A DNA stretch of 64,000 nucleotides from Companilactobacillus mishanensis. GTDB taxonomy: Bacteria > Bacillota > Bacilli > Lactobacillales > Lactobacillaceae. Each line of letters opens with the position of its first letter. Position 1 is the first letter of the stretch. Below, one piece after another: positions 1 through 8,633 of this stretch. Below the pieces are notes generated by a model. That model saw only the letters and a list, made by a program, of their open reading frames with translations. It was not told the DNA's origin and did not search any database. A program made the translations under genes and the position numbers. The stretch lies in NCBI RefSeq assembly GCF_003946505.1, contig NZ_RHON01000004.1, positions 175,848 to 239,847 of the forward strand. The letters are read 5' to 3'.

Positions 1-429
1 AAACCGCATGGAGCATTGTATAATGCAGCTGTCAAGGATCATGATTTGGCCGTCGCAATCTGTAAAGGTATTGCCCAAGTAGATGGTGATTTACCGATTT
101 ATGGATTGGCTAATAGCGAATTGATCTCGGCTGCAAAAGAAGTTGGCATTCCTTTTGCACAGGAAGCCTTTGGTGATAGAAACTACAATGCTGACGGGAC
201 TTTAGTAAGTAGAAGTTTGCCCGATGCTGTGATAAAAGACCCAAAACAAGTTGCCAAACGAGTTGCTCTAATGATAAATAATCAAGAAATAATTGCTCTA
301 GACGGGACTAAGATTCCGTTAAAGCCTGATTCCATCTGTGTTCATGGAGACAATCAGGCGGCATTGGATATTGTTAAAGAATTGAGAAACGGATTATCGG
401 AAGCTGGGATTGAAATAAAAACTTTTTAA
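1..429 (+). CDS. pxpA: 5-oxoprolinase subunit A (LamB/YcsF family), 5' end outside window
   Basis: The frame is open from base 1 and begins in the family signature KPHGALYN, so the start lies upstream of the window; 142 residues remain of a protein that is usually about 250. PxpA is one subunit of the PxpABC enzyme that cleaves 5-oxoproline to glutamate with ATP hydrolysis, a cytosolic clean-up reaction. The visible C-terminal part includes AQEAFGDRNYNADGTLVSR and CVHGDNQAA, both typical of the family. The gene stops 21 bases before a transporter gene, an order that matches ycsF-ycsG of Bacillus. Identification is firm; the missing N-terminus is only due to the window edge. Confidence 0.93.
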   Translation, partial: KPHGALYNAAVKDHDLAVAICKGIAQVDGDLPIYGLANSELISAAKEVGIPFAQEAFGDRNYNADGTLVSRSLPDAVIKDPKQVAKRVALMINNQEIIALDGTKIPLKPDSICVHGDNQAALDIVKELRNGLSEAGIEIKTF

Positions 430-450
430 TATATGAATAGGGGAAACTGC

Positions 451-1677
451 ATGAAAAAAGAAGAAGAAGTAGTTAAGGAGATTCCGTCAGCCGGCCGCTC
501 ACCGAGAAGTATTGCGATGGGTGCGGCATTCTTAATGGCGATGGCTGCAGTTGGACCAGGTTTCTTAACACAAACTGCTACCTTTACTGGGCAAATGGGT
601 GCCAATTTTGGATTTGCCATTTTGCTATGTATCATCGTCGACTTCGTGGTTCAAATGAACGTTTGGAGAATCATCGTTGTCAGCGGAAAACGTGCTCAGG
701 TTATTGCTAATGAAATTTTGCCTGGACTAGGTTATGTACTGTCATTTCTAGTGGCCGCCGGTGGCTTACTATTCAACATCGGTAATATTGGTGGAGCCGG
801 ATTAGGGCTGAATGTGTTGTTCGGGATATCTCCCGAAAATGGTGCGATAATTGCCGCCTGCTTTGCTATAGCAGTTTTCGTAGCCAAGAATGCGATGACA
901 GTCATGGATCGAACTGTTCAAGTTTTAGCCGTCGTTAAAATCACCATTTTGATTTATATAATGTGTGTCATGGCCGTTCCTTATAAAGCTGCCGTTACAC
1001 ATACATTTATGCCGACAAATATCGACTTTTATTCAATCGTTACTATCGTTGGTGGTACTGTTGGTGGATATATTTCATTCTCAGGTGGCCACCGTCTGAT
1101 TGAAGGTGGGCTCACTGGTAAAAAAGAATTGAAATACGTCAATGAAGGTGCAATTACTGGTATTGGTGTCGCATCGCTGATCAGAATTTTGCTATTCCTT
1201 GCCGGTTTGGCCGTTGTTACAGTTGGATACAAACTGGATCCAGCTAATCCAGCAGCTTCGATTTTCAAATATGCTGCCGGTAACTTTGGTTATAAATTCT
1301 TTGGTATTTTGTTATTCGCTGCAGGGATGACATCGACTTTAGGATCGACATTCACTTCGATTTCATTCTTGAATTACACGCACACGGCAAAATCAGAAAT
1401 GAAGTTGGCAAGATATAATCGTGCGATAGTTGTAGCATTTATCGTGATTTCAGCCGCCATCTTCTACTTCATTGGAAATCCAGCAAAGGTTCTAGTCGTT
1501 GTTGGTGCCATCAATGGATTTATCCTGCCAATCTCACTTTCAATTCTGTTGATTGCTGGATATAAGAAAAAAATAATCGGTGATTATCATCATCCATTAT
1601 TCTTGGCTATCACTGGTTGGATAGTTGTCGCATTTATGTTATTTGCTAGTATTGAAACATTAATTAAGTTATTTTAA
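451..1677 (+). CDS. NRAMP-fold membrane transporter (YcsG-like)
   Basis: A 408-residue protein with about 11 hydrophobic segments. The upstream in-frame ATG at 433 is less likely: AGGGGA sits 6 bases before ATG 451. The first membrane helix carries VGPGFLTQ where metal-transporting NRAMP proteins have DPGN, so the Asp and Asn that bind Mn/Fe are absent. The partner gene pxpA suggests that the protein works with 5-oxoproline or amino-acid metabolism rather than classical metal uptake; that is inference. Automatic annotation would probably call it a divalent metal transporter. Its stop overlaps the end of the convergent biotin ligase gene by 9 bases. Confidence 0.85.
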   Translation: MKKEEEVVKEIPSAGRSPRSIAMGAAFLMAMAAVGPGFLTQTATFTGQMGANFGFAILLCIIVDFVVQMNVWRIIVVSGKRAQVIANEILPGLGYVLSFLVAAGGLLFNIGNIGGAGLGLNVLFGISPENGAIIAACFAIAVFVAKNAMTVMDRTVQVLAVVKITILIYIMCVMAVPYKAAVTHTFMPTNIDFYSIVTIVGGTVGGYISFSGGHRLIEGGLTGKKELKYVNEGAITGIGVASLIRILLFLAGLAVVTVGYKLDPANPAASIFKYAAGNFGYKFFGILLFAAGMTSTLGSTFTSISFLNYTHTAKSEMKLARYNRAIVVAFIVISAAIFYFIGNPAKVLVVVGAINGFILPISLSILLIAGYKKKIIGDYHHPLFLAITGWIVVAFMLFASIETLIKLF

Positions 1678-2433
1678 ATATACTTTAGTTATTTCTCCAC
1701 TGTTGAAGCAGTGGAGATTTTTTTTGTCATCTTTTATTACTAGAGACCCATCTGATTTTATCTTCTCTGCTGTACCAACGATGTGCTGATTACCATTGAC
1801 CAGTTCAACACGCTTTCCGATAGTGCCACAAAATCGGATGTATTCGGCTAGAAAATTTTCAGCATGATTGATTTTGAAGAACTCATTTACAATATCAGCA
1901 ATTATTTTGTTTCTATTTACTGTGACCGAGTCGGTGATGGAACTGGCAATGTCTTGAATCTCTAGTGGAAAATCGGTTGTGTTGAGATTGACTCCGATGC
2001 CAAGAATTACATAAGCGATGCCATTTTTGCCGTCATTAATAGATTCCGCAAGAATTCCGGAAATTTTTTTATTATTTAACAAAATATCATTGATCCACTT
2101 AATTTTTAAATCAGCATTGGGAAAATTCAGCCGTAATGCTTTAACAGTGGAAACGCAGGCTTTCAAGGTCGGCAAGTCGGTCTCAATCTTATTTATTGGT
2201 AGAAGTAGGCTCATGTAGATTCCAGTGTTAGAAGGTGAGTAGAAGTCACGTTTGAATCGGCCGTATCCCGCTGTTTGATGGTCGGCAACTATCAAGATGG
2301 CAGTATCTGGGCGTTTTTCAGCAAGCTTTTTTGCATAGTCATTAGTCGAATTTATTTCGTCGAATGTCAGGATATTTAAGCCGGAATTCAGATACTTAGC
2401 TATTTCATTTTTGGCGAGAATTGTATTAGTCAT
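1669..2433 (-). CDS. birA: Biotin-[acetyl-CoA-carboxylase] ligase, monofunctional
   Basis: A 254-residue cytosolic enzyme that attaches biotin to the carrier subunit of acetyl-CoA carboxylase through biotinyl-AMP. Visible motifs are the substrate loop QTAGYGRFKRDF (GRGRRGR region), KWINDILLNNKKISGILAE with the catalytic lysine, and a C-terminal SH3-like domain. There is no N-terminal helix-turn-helix, so it should not act as a repressor. The start at 2433 was chosen over codons further up because AGGAG lies 6 bases before it. It stands alone and is convergent with the transporter gene. Confidence 0.92.
   Translation of the reverse strand: MTNTILAKNEIAKYLNSGLNILTFDEINSTNDYAKKLAEKRPDTAILIVADHQTAGYGRFKRDFYSPSNTGIYMSLLLPINKIETDLPTLKACVSTVKALRLNFPNADLKIKWINDILLNNKKISGILAESINDGKNGIAYVILGIGVNLNTTDFPLEIQDIASSITDSVTVNRNKIIADIVNEFFKINHAENFLAEYIRFCGTIGKRVELVNGNQHIVGTAEKIKSDGSLVIKDDKKNLHCFNSGEITKVYLK
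1695..1725 (+). terminator. Rho-independent terminator inside the end of birA
   Basis: CTCCACTG, a 6-base loop, then CAGTGGAG (perfect 8-bp stem) and eight T residues. It ends the pxpA-transporter transcript. It lies wholly within the last codons of the convergent biotin ligase gene, so the same bases serve as coding sequence on the other strand. Confidence 0.85.
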
Positions 2434-2666
2434 GAGAACTCCTTTATCCAATTATTCTATCATTTATAGTTTTGGACCATTTTTCGAAAATATTTTTATG
2501 TATTGTCAGAAGATTATCCCTAGATTTCAAGGAGTAAAATATTTACAAGCAAATTTTTAAATGGGTACTGCTTTATTGATTATTATTCAGAATGCTTTTT
2601 ATATGGCTGACCGTCACAATTGCCTACATCATGGGCTCTGTCTGACTTGAAAGCGGTATGAAATTT

Positions 2667-2695
2667 TTGAATAAATATCTTAATAATGGTAATAT
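2667..2695 (+). promoter_or_regulatory. Predicted promoter of helD
   Basis: TTGAAT (2667-2672), a 17-base spacer and TAATAT (2690-2695), about 27 bases before the helD start. It is a good vegetative sigma match in an otherwise gene-free interval (2434-2722). Confidence 0.6.
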
Positions 2696-2722
2696 TATAT
2701 GACTGAAATTTAAGAGGTTACT

Positions 2723-5032
2723 ATGACTAATAAATCAGAACTAGAACATTTAGATGAAAAGAAAATTGAACAATCACATCTTGACGATGTAATTGAACTT
2801 GTAAAAACAACTGAAGACAGGCTTAAGAGCCATCTTGAAATTGCTGAACGTGATTTGGAAGTCATCAATAACGCTTTCGATGATATTCATGTAGGGATGG
2901 ACGGGGATGCTATTTCCTTCGATGCTGCCTTGTCGATCCATCAACAACAACAAATGTTGGATGAACGTAATAATAGCTGGCAACAGAATCGTCAACGACT
3001 AGATATTTTGAAACGTTTGGAAAAGACTCCATACTTTGCTCGGCTTGATTTCCAAGAAAAAGGTGAGCCAAAACGAGAAACGATTTATATTGGTATGAGT
3101 TCACTAACTGACCAAAATGATCATTTCTTGATCTACGACTGGCGTGCTCCAATTTCATCAATTTACTATGATGGAAATTTGGGAGAGGTCCACTATCAAT
3201 CACCAGATGGCGACCAAGAAGTCGACTTATTCTTGAAACGCCAATTCTTGATCGAAAACGGTAAAATAACTTCTTTCTTTGATACTCAAGAGACAATTGG
3301 TGACCAAATGTTGCTTGAAGTTTTGGACGAAAAATCCTCAACTCATATGAAGGGTATCGTCAAAACTATCCAAAAAGAGCAAAACAAGATCATTCGAAAT
3401 ACTGACTCGAAATTGCTCTTCGTTCAAGGGGCTGCTGGATCTGGTAAGACTTCCGCAATCCTGCAACGTATCGCCTATTTACTATATCGTTATCGTGGAA
3501 ACCTTACTTCTAGCCAAGTTGTAATGTTCTCACCAAATATGCTTTTCAACGACTATATCAAGGACGTTCTGCCCGAAATGGGTGAACAAAATATGGTCCA
3601 AATGACGTTTATTCAATATGTAGCACGTCGTTTGCCTAACTTGAGTGTCGAAACATTAGCTGAGAAATTCGAGCATGACGAAAATTCTAATCAAAAACAA
3701 GTTTCGAAATTTGTTGCTGACAATGAATTCTTCAAGATTTTGACGAATTATAGTGAGCTATTGAATCAGAGCGGGATAAGTTTCCGTGATTTGAAATTCC
3801 AAGGCAAGACCTTTATTTCTAAAGAAAAGATCAGTGAAATTTACTACAGCTTTGGTCAACAATACAATCTTGGCAATCGCTTGGATGCAACTGTTGAACG
3901 TTTGATCAAAATGCTACATCGTAAAATTGGTGCAGAAATGCGTTCGAAATGGGTCCAAGAACGTATCGAAAACTTGAGTCAAGAAGAACTACAAGCTCTT
4001 TACAACACGGCTGATCAAGAATTCAAGAGTGGTGACAATGAGCGTAAATTCTTAGCTAGAAAAATCGTAACTAAGACTATGCAAAAAGTTTACAATCAAA
4101 TCAACCATTTGCGTTTTATCAACGTTTCAGCTAACTACTTACATTTCCTTCAAGCAGTTTCAAAAGTCGCTGATTTGTCGAAATATGACATTACAAACGA
4201 ACAATGGGATAAGTATGTTAATGAATTTATTGAGGATATGAATAATAAGCGTATTTCGATGAATAATATCACTCCATATTTATATCTATATGATTTAATT
4301 ACTGGTAAACATGGTGAGTTGGATATGAAGTTTGTCTTTATTGACGAAATTCAAGATTACACACCATTCCAGCTAGCTTATTTGAAATTCAAGTTTCCAA
4401 GAGCACGCTATACGATGTTGGGTGACTTGAATCAGTCCATCTTCACGAAGAAGAATAGCCAAACACTGCTTTCTGAAGTGCAAAGTTTATTCAATGCGGA
4501 TGAGACTAAGGTTGTTCAACTGACGCACTCGTATCGTTCGACGAAGCAGATCACTAACTATACGAAGTCTATTTTGACTAATGGCCAAAAAATCGAGCCA
4601 TTTAATCGTGATGGTGACTTACCAAACGTGATAATGTCTGACAGTATCAAGGGTTCAGTTGCACGTGTAGTTGATCAACTTCAAAAAAATGATGAACAGA
4701 ATTTCACGACTGCTATCATCACCAAGACTTTGGAAGAAGCTGTCGCTCTGCAAAAGGACTTGCAACAACAAGAAGTTCCTGCAACATTGATCAAATCTGA
4801 AAATCAACGTTTAGCTGCTGGTACGATTGTGCTTCCTTCATACTTGGCTAAAGGTTTGGAATTCGATGCTGTTATCGTTTGGGATGCGTCGAAAGATAAA
4901 TTTGATGAAGATGAACAACAGTTGATCTATACAATTACTTCAAGAGCGATGCACAAGCTGACAATCACTGCTATTGGTGAGTTATCACAGCTGCTACAAC
5001 GCATTCCTGAAAAATATTATACTGTGGAATAA
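2723..5032 (+). CDS. helD: HelD-type SF1 helicase, RNA polymerase recycling factor
   Basis: A 769-residue UvrD/Rep-like ATPase. The N-terminus is a charged coiled coil (residues 1-75) that in Bacillus HelD enters the RNA polymerase secondary channel. Walker A is GAAGSGKTSA near residue 236; Walker B is FIDEIQD; motif III GDLNQSIF, motif IV THSYRST and the C-terminal SF1 motifs (LAKGLEFDAVIV) are present. Length equals that of B. subtilis HelD (774). HelD uses ATP to release stalled RNA polymerase from DNA. The gene is single, with its own promoter and a terminator 2 bases after the stop. The family call is firm; the RNA polymerase role comes from the family. Confidence 0.9.
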   Translation: MTNKSELEHLDEKKIEQSHLDDVIELVKTTEDRLKSHLEIAERDLEVINNAFDDIHVGMDGDAISFDAALSIHQQQQMLDERNNSWQQNRQRLDILKRLEKTPYFARLDFQEKGEPKRETIYIGMSSLTDQNDHFLIYDWRAPISSIYYDGNLGEVHYQSPDGDQEVDLFLKRQFLIENGKITSFFDTQETIGDQMLLEVLDEKSSTHMKGIVKTIQKEQNKIIRNTDSKLLFVQGAAGSGKTSAILQRIAYLLYRYRGNLTSSQVVMFSPNMLFNDYIKDVLPEMGEQNMVQMTFIQYVARRLPNLSVETLAEKFEHDENSNQKQVSKFVADNEFFKILTNYSELLNQSGISFRDLKFQGKTFISKEKISEIYYSFGQQYNLGNRLDATVERLIKMLHRKIGAEMRSKWVQERIENLSQEELQALYNTADQEFKSGDNERKFLARKIVTKTMQKVYNQINHLRFINVSANYLHFLQAVSKVADLSKYDITNEQWDKYVNEFIEDMNNKRISMNNITPYLYLYDLITGKHGELDMKFVFIDEIQDYTPFQLAYLKFKFPRARYTMLGDLNQSIFTKKNSQTLLSEVQSLFNADETKVVQLTHSYRSTKQITNYTKSILTNGQKIEPFNRDGDLPNVIMSDSIKGSVARVVDQLQKNDEQNFTTAIITKTLEEAVALQKDLQQQEVPATLIKSENQRLAAGTIVLPSYLAKGLEFDAVIVWDASKDKFDEDEQQLIYTITSRAMHKLTITAIGELSQLLQRIPEKYYTVE

Positions 5033-5034
5033 GC

Positions 5035-5069
5035 AAAAGTCAGCTCTCAAAATGAGGGCTGACTTTTTT
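5035..5069. terminator. Bidirectional terminator between helD and the DUF6056 gene
   Basis: AAAAGTCAGC and GCTGACTTTTTT form a stem with A-rich and T-rich flanks, so it can stop transcription from both convergent genes. It overlaps the stop codon of the minus-strand gene. Confidence 0.8.
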
Positions 5070-6513
5070 AGTTTTCATTGTCGTGTCGGTCTAAATAGTT
5101 TCGCCAATAGGTGCCATCTTGTTGCAGTAGATCATCATTGTAGAAAACGTAATCCCGATGTGGGACGTGAGTTTTGAGTGGTCCGGCTCCATCCAAGAAG
5201 TCAGACTGTTTGACTCGTTCAAGATTGGCAAAATAGTTTTGGTACATCTTAACTTGATAATTTCCAGCGACTCCGATAATTAGCAGAATAATTATTGGAA
5301 TGAAAAATTTAAAGTTATAAATTTCAAAGGTTGAGAGAACAAAGTTTCCAGCAATCAAGTATAGAAATACATAAGGGATAAATTCTGGGCGACATGAGAT
5401 TGGCGTCATAACGACTAGAACTGGAGCAAATGAAATTCCTGCTAATAGATAGTAAAGATACATCAGTTTATTGTTCTTAAATTGTACAAAAATCGAGAAT
5501 CCCAAAAATAAAATAAATGATAAACTGGCAATCGTATCTAACTGATTGAAAGTATCTAGGCCACCGCTGAATAGAAACTGCTTTTTTGGTTTAAAAAAGC
5601 TTAGGTATATTTTTGAAAATGCAAAGTAGATCATAAATAGTAGACTCATAATTATTTCAATCCATTTGGCATAACTATTTAATTTTCTGCGGATAGATAA
5701 TAGAATAATAGCGAGACAAATTGAGAAAATGACTAGTAAGTTAAAAGAAAGCAGCCAATAATGTGTGAATGACGAAAGCATTTTCCAAATATCGGTTAAT
5801 GCGAAGCTAGTACGGCGATAGTTGGAGGTATTGCTGGTGAAGTATGATAGGTTGGTGAACATGATCAGGGCCGACAATACTGCACCTGTTAGATAGCTGA
5901 TTTGGTAAGCTCGGGGATGTTTGTGTGAATTCAAAATAATGATTATGCCCACAGCGATTTGAAGAATGGTCGTTGTTTCAAGAAATAATCCGCCACTTAA
6001 TCCGAGAATAAATGCGACTACTGCCAATACTTTTGAGTTGTGATCGGTGCCGAGCTTTTTACAGATGACGAGGTAGGTCAGAATTATTGCTATTGGCGGA
6101 ACGTAAACGATAAAGGCATTGTTCCAGAGCAGAATATTTTGCTTGAAGCCTTTGGGCAAAGTAAATGCCATGGAAATTGCAATTATTAATGGTATGATAG
6201 ATTTTTCTCGACGTAACAATTGCCAAATTGCCCAAATTGCTAGTGTCCAAAAGAACGCAAAAAGAAGCATAGCAATGGGTCTACTATGCATCATTAGCAT
6301 TTCCAAACTGTTAGCTAAATACCGACCGTTGGAACTTCCGCCGTAGATTGAATTAGCGGAGTAGAATGCATGATGTAACAAATACATTCCTTTATCGCCA
6401 TACCAGAAGTAATCGTCGCCAACTGGTATTAAAAATAATCTAAAAATGGCAAAATAAATAAATACACATAAAAATGTGAATGTTGTAAATATAGAAGATT
6501 TTGTAACTTTCAT
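5068..6513 (-). CDS. DUF6056-like polytopic membrane protein
   Basis: A 481-residue protein with roughly 12 hydrophobic segments. The short extracytoplasmic motif VGDDYFWYG after the first helix and GRYLANSLEML further on resemble DUF6056/GtrII-like membrane proteins thought to act in surface polysaccharide modification. The C-terminal hydrophilic tail contains YFANLERVKQSDFLDG. ATG 6513 was preferred to TTG 6525 because GGGGAAAG lies just before it. The gene is single and divergent from dus. The enzymatic activity is unknown; glycosyl transfer is a guess from the family. Confidence 0.65.
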   Translation of the reverse strand: MKVTKSSIFTTFTFLCVFIYFAIFRLFLIPVGDDYFWYGDKGMYLLHHAFYSANSIYGGSSNGRYLANSLEMLMMHSRPIAMLLFAFFWTLAIWAIWQLLRREKSIIPLIIAISMAFTLPKGFKQNILLWNNAFIVYVPPIAIILTYLVICKKLGTDHNSKVLAVVAFILGLSGGLFLETTTILQIAVGIIIILNSHKHPRAYQISYLTGAVLSALIMFTNLSYFTSNTSNYRRTSFALTDIWKMLSSFTHYWLLSFNLLVIFSICLAIILLSIRRKLNSYAKWIEIIMSLLFMIYFAFSKIYLSFFKPKKQFLFSGGLDTFNQLDTIASLSFILFLGFSIFVQFKNNKLMYLYYLLAGISFAPVLVVMTPISCRPEFIPYVFLYLIAGNFVLSTFEIYNFKFFIPIIILLIIGVAGNYQVKMYQNYFANLERVKQSDFLDGAGPLKTHVPHRDYVFYNDDLLQQDGTYWRNYLDRHDNEN

Positions 6514-6530
6514 AACTTTCCCCAAATATA

Positions 6531-6608
6531 AAATTGAATCAATTCAAATATGACATATACATTTGCGGGTAATTATACAATATAAAAATAATAATATTGA
6601 TTCAATTT
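6531..6608. promoter_or_regulatory. Inverted repeat spanning the DUF6056/dus divergent promoter region
   Basis: AAATTGAATCAAT (6531-6543) is repeated as its exact reverse complement ATTGATTCAATTT (6596-6608). The two 13-bp arms flank the AT-rich core of a 117-base divergent intergenic space, a position suited to a regulator acting on both genes. No regulator is encoded nearby. Confidence 0.4.
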
Positions 6609-6630
6609 AGGAAAATTAGGAGATGAAAAA

Positions 6631-7632
6631 GTGACCAATTCAGAATACTGGAATAGTGTTATTGAGAAAGCCAAGTCAGAAGGACGTCCATTTTTCAGTT
6701 TGGCACCAATGGAGGCTGTAACTGGATCAGTTTTTCGAAGAGTAGTCGCCAAAGCCGCTGCGCCAGACTTGTTTTACACTGAATTCACGAATGCACTGAG
6801 CATAACGCATCCAATTGCCAAGAAAACTACCAAAGGCAGATTGTATATCGACCCAGCTGAAAATCCCAAACCTATCATTCAATTATGGGGAAACAATAAG
6901 GAGGATTTCGAAAAGGCAGTCGTTGAGGTCAAAAAAGATGGCTATGAAGCAATCGATTTAAACATGGGATGTCCGGATATCGCCGTTATAAAGAACCATA
7001 GTGGAAGCGATTTGATACGCCATTTTGACACGGCACAAGAAGTAATCGACGGAGCTAGAAAGACAGATTTACCAGTGACCTTGAAAACCAGAATTGGATA
7101 CAGTGAAGTTTCGGAATATAAAGAATGGATTCCATTCTTGTTGAAGCAACACGCACCAGTTTTGACTGTACACATGCGTACTCGAGAAGAAATGAGTAAA
7201 GTTCCAGCTCACTACGAGTTGATCGATGACATCGTCAAGATGCGTGATGAAATTTCTCCAGAGACCTTGTTACAAATCAACGGGGATATAGCAGACTATC
7301 AAGCAGGAATTGAATTGGCAAAAGCCCATCCAGGAGTTGATGGAATAATGATTGGACGCGGAATTTTTACAAATCCATTTGCTTTTGAAAAAGTACCTCA
7401 AGAACATTCAAGTGAAGAGTTGCTAGGATTGTTGAGGTATCAACTCGATCTGTATGATGAGTTCGTTGCTAAAGGAATCCCTGGTCATTTTGCACCATTG
7501 CAGAGATTCTTTAAAGTTTATGTCAGAGGGATGAAACATGCCGCTGAGATCCGTAATGATTTGATGTCAACAAAGACTACCGATGATGCTCGAGCAGTTA
7601 TATCTAAGATTGAAGCTGGCGGGTATGAGTAA
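6631..7632 (+). CDS. dus: tRNA-dihydrouridine synthase
   Basis: A 333-residue FMN enzyme that reduces uridine in the D-loop of tRNA. FSLAPMEAVTGSVFR is the FMN-binding start of the TIM barrel, LNMGCPDIAVIKNHSGSDL holds the catalytic Cys, and IMIGRGIFTNPFAF the phosphate-binding end. The start is GTG 6631: AGGAG lies 8 bases upstream, while the ATG at 6623 runs straight into a stop. The paralog (DusB/DusC type) cannot be settled here. The gene is single, with a terminator directly downstream. Confidence 0.9.
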   Translation: MTNSEYWNSVIEKAKSEGRPFFSLAPMEAVTGSVFRRVVAKAAAPDLFYTEFTNALSITHPIAKKTTKGRLYIDPAENPKPIIQLWGNNKEDFEKAVVEVKKDGYEAIDLNMGCPDIAVIKNHSGSDLIRHFDTAQEVIDGARKTDLPVTLKTRIGYSEVSEYKEWIPFLLKQHAPVLTVHMRTREEMSKVPAHYELIDDIVKMRDEISPETLLQINGDIADYQAGIELAKAHPGVDGIMIGRGIFTNPFAFEKVPQEHSSEELLGLLRYQLDLYDEFVAKGIPGHFAPLQRFFKVYVRGMKHAAEIRNDLMSTKTTDDARAVISKIEAGGYE

Positions 7633-7658
7633 GAGTTTTAAAATTATATAGTAATGAA

Positions 7659-7697
7659 AATGGAAGCCGCAAATTATTGCTGCTTCCATTTTTTTTA
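7659..7697 (+). terminator. Terminator of dus
   Basis: AATGGAAGC and GCTTCCATT make a 9-bp stem, followed by a run of T. Confidence 0.8.
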
Positions 7698-7797
7698 GGA
7701 ACTAACTAAGTATTAATTCAGCAGGATTTTGCAAGGGGACACACGAGAGCATATAATTTATTTCAGATATTTGTAATGTTACTTGGGAGAGTTAATT

Positions 7798-8277
7798 ATG
7801 TTAACAATTGGTAATTGGATAGTAATCATAATTGTATTTACCATTGATATAGCAATAATATATTATATAAAAAAATTGAAAAATAAATTGTTCCCTCAAA
7901 GGAGCAAAAAAGTAAATTATTCAAGTATCAATAACCTTGATAGCAATCTTTGGGTCCCTCTGGATAAAGACGGCGATTATGACACAATTGATTTTGTAAT
8001 ATCAGAGATCAATTATAACGGGAGCAATAAAATTACATTTGATCTTAATGATGCACTAAATATCCAATCAGCTTTACTGGATTTGTTTGGAGAGGAATCA
8101 TCAATTCATGTTGATTATCAATCGCCAGTTTTATTATATATTGGTGACCTTACTGAAATTCATAGTGTCTTATTGGAGGTAATAGACGATGCAGTATGTG
8201 CAGATGTGGGATATTGTAGTTCAGCTGATGAGCTTGTCAAAATGATTGAACAAAAATTTGAATTGAAAGTATATTAG
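7798..8277 (+). CDS. Membrane-anchored hypothetical protein
   Basis: 159 residues; not recognised. A hydrophobic N-terminal segment (about residues 5-27) followed by lysines suggests a single anchor with the acidic C-terminal part (residues 45-159) in the cytosol. The soluble part is of mixed alpha/beta character and ends in DELVKMIEQKFELKVY. ATG 7798 is preferred over TTG 7783, with GGGAGAG placed just before it. The gene has its own short transcription unit and is followed by a structured repeat. Codon use is AT-rich and the protein may be accessory. Confidence 0.6.
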   Translation: MLTIGNWIVIIIVFTIDIAIIYYIKKLKNKLFPQRSKKVNYSSINNLDSNLWVPLDKDGDYDTIDFVISEINYNGSNKITFDLNDALNIQSALLDLFGEESSIHVDYQSPVLLYIGDLTEIHSVLLEVIDDAVCADVGYCSSADELVKMIEQKFELKVY

Positions 8278-8345
8278 ATCGAATAGTTTTTGAAAGTTTG
8301 ATTTATAAATTTGATGTAAGACTAAAGGATTATTTATTATCTAGT

Positions 8346-8504
8346 CCGTAGGCAAATTGGGCTGGGGCCGAGCCGTGGCATTGTCCTTAGCTTGCCAAAG
8401 GGCAAGGTTAGGACAAAACCGAGTTCCAAGACTTTCGAGAACTGCGAAAGGCTTGGAATCGAGTTCACAGCGACCACGCCCCAGCCCAACTTGCCGGAGG
8501 ACGG
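8346..8504 (-). repeat. Structured intergenic repeat, copy A
   Basis: A GC-rich island in AT-rich DNA. Outer stem: GGCAAATTGGGCTGGGG (8351-8367) pairs with 8479-8495 with one mismatch. Inside are two hairpins: GTCCTTAGCTTGCC with GGCAAGGTTAGGAC (8383-8414) and CCAAGACTTTCG with CGAAAGGCTTGG (8426-8455). It shares fold and junction sequence with copies at 33.96, 35.34, 37.93, 39.59, 40.12 and 47.14 kb. Copies A and B form a subtype with two internal hairpins. Confidence 0.7.
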
Positions 8505-8566
8505 CATCATTACAAATATTTATATAAAAAAATCAAAATATTCAATAATTTTACGTGTTAATTTAA

Positions 8567-8575
8567 TGCTATAAT
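8567..8575 (+). promoter_or_regulatory. Extended -10 promoter of galE
   Basis: TGCTATAAT is a perfect extended -10 element about 58 bases before the galE start. No good -35 box lies at the usual distance, which is typical of extended -10 promoters. Confidence 0.5.
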
Positions 8576-8633
8576 TTTGGAATCAAATTCCAATAATGTA
8601 AGAAGTATTTCGTTATTGCAGGGGGTTCTAAGA

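Noticed and set aside
3000..3341. 143-codon frame opposite helD
   Set aside because: Shadow of the helD coding sequence; no start signals and no family similarity.
8392..8574. Open frame inside structured repeat copy A
   Set aside because: No ribosome site; it follows the two arms of hairpins and has no protein-like composition.
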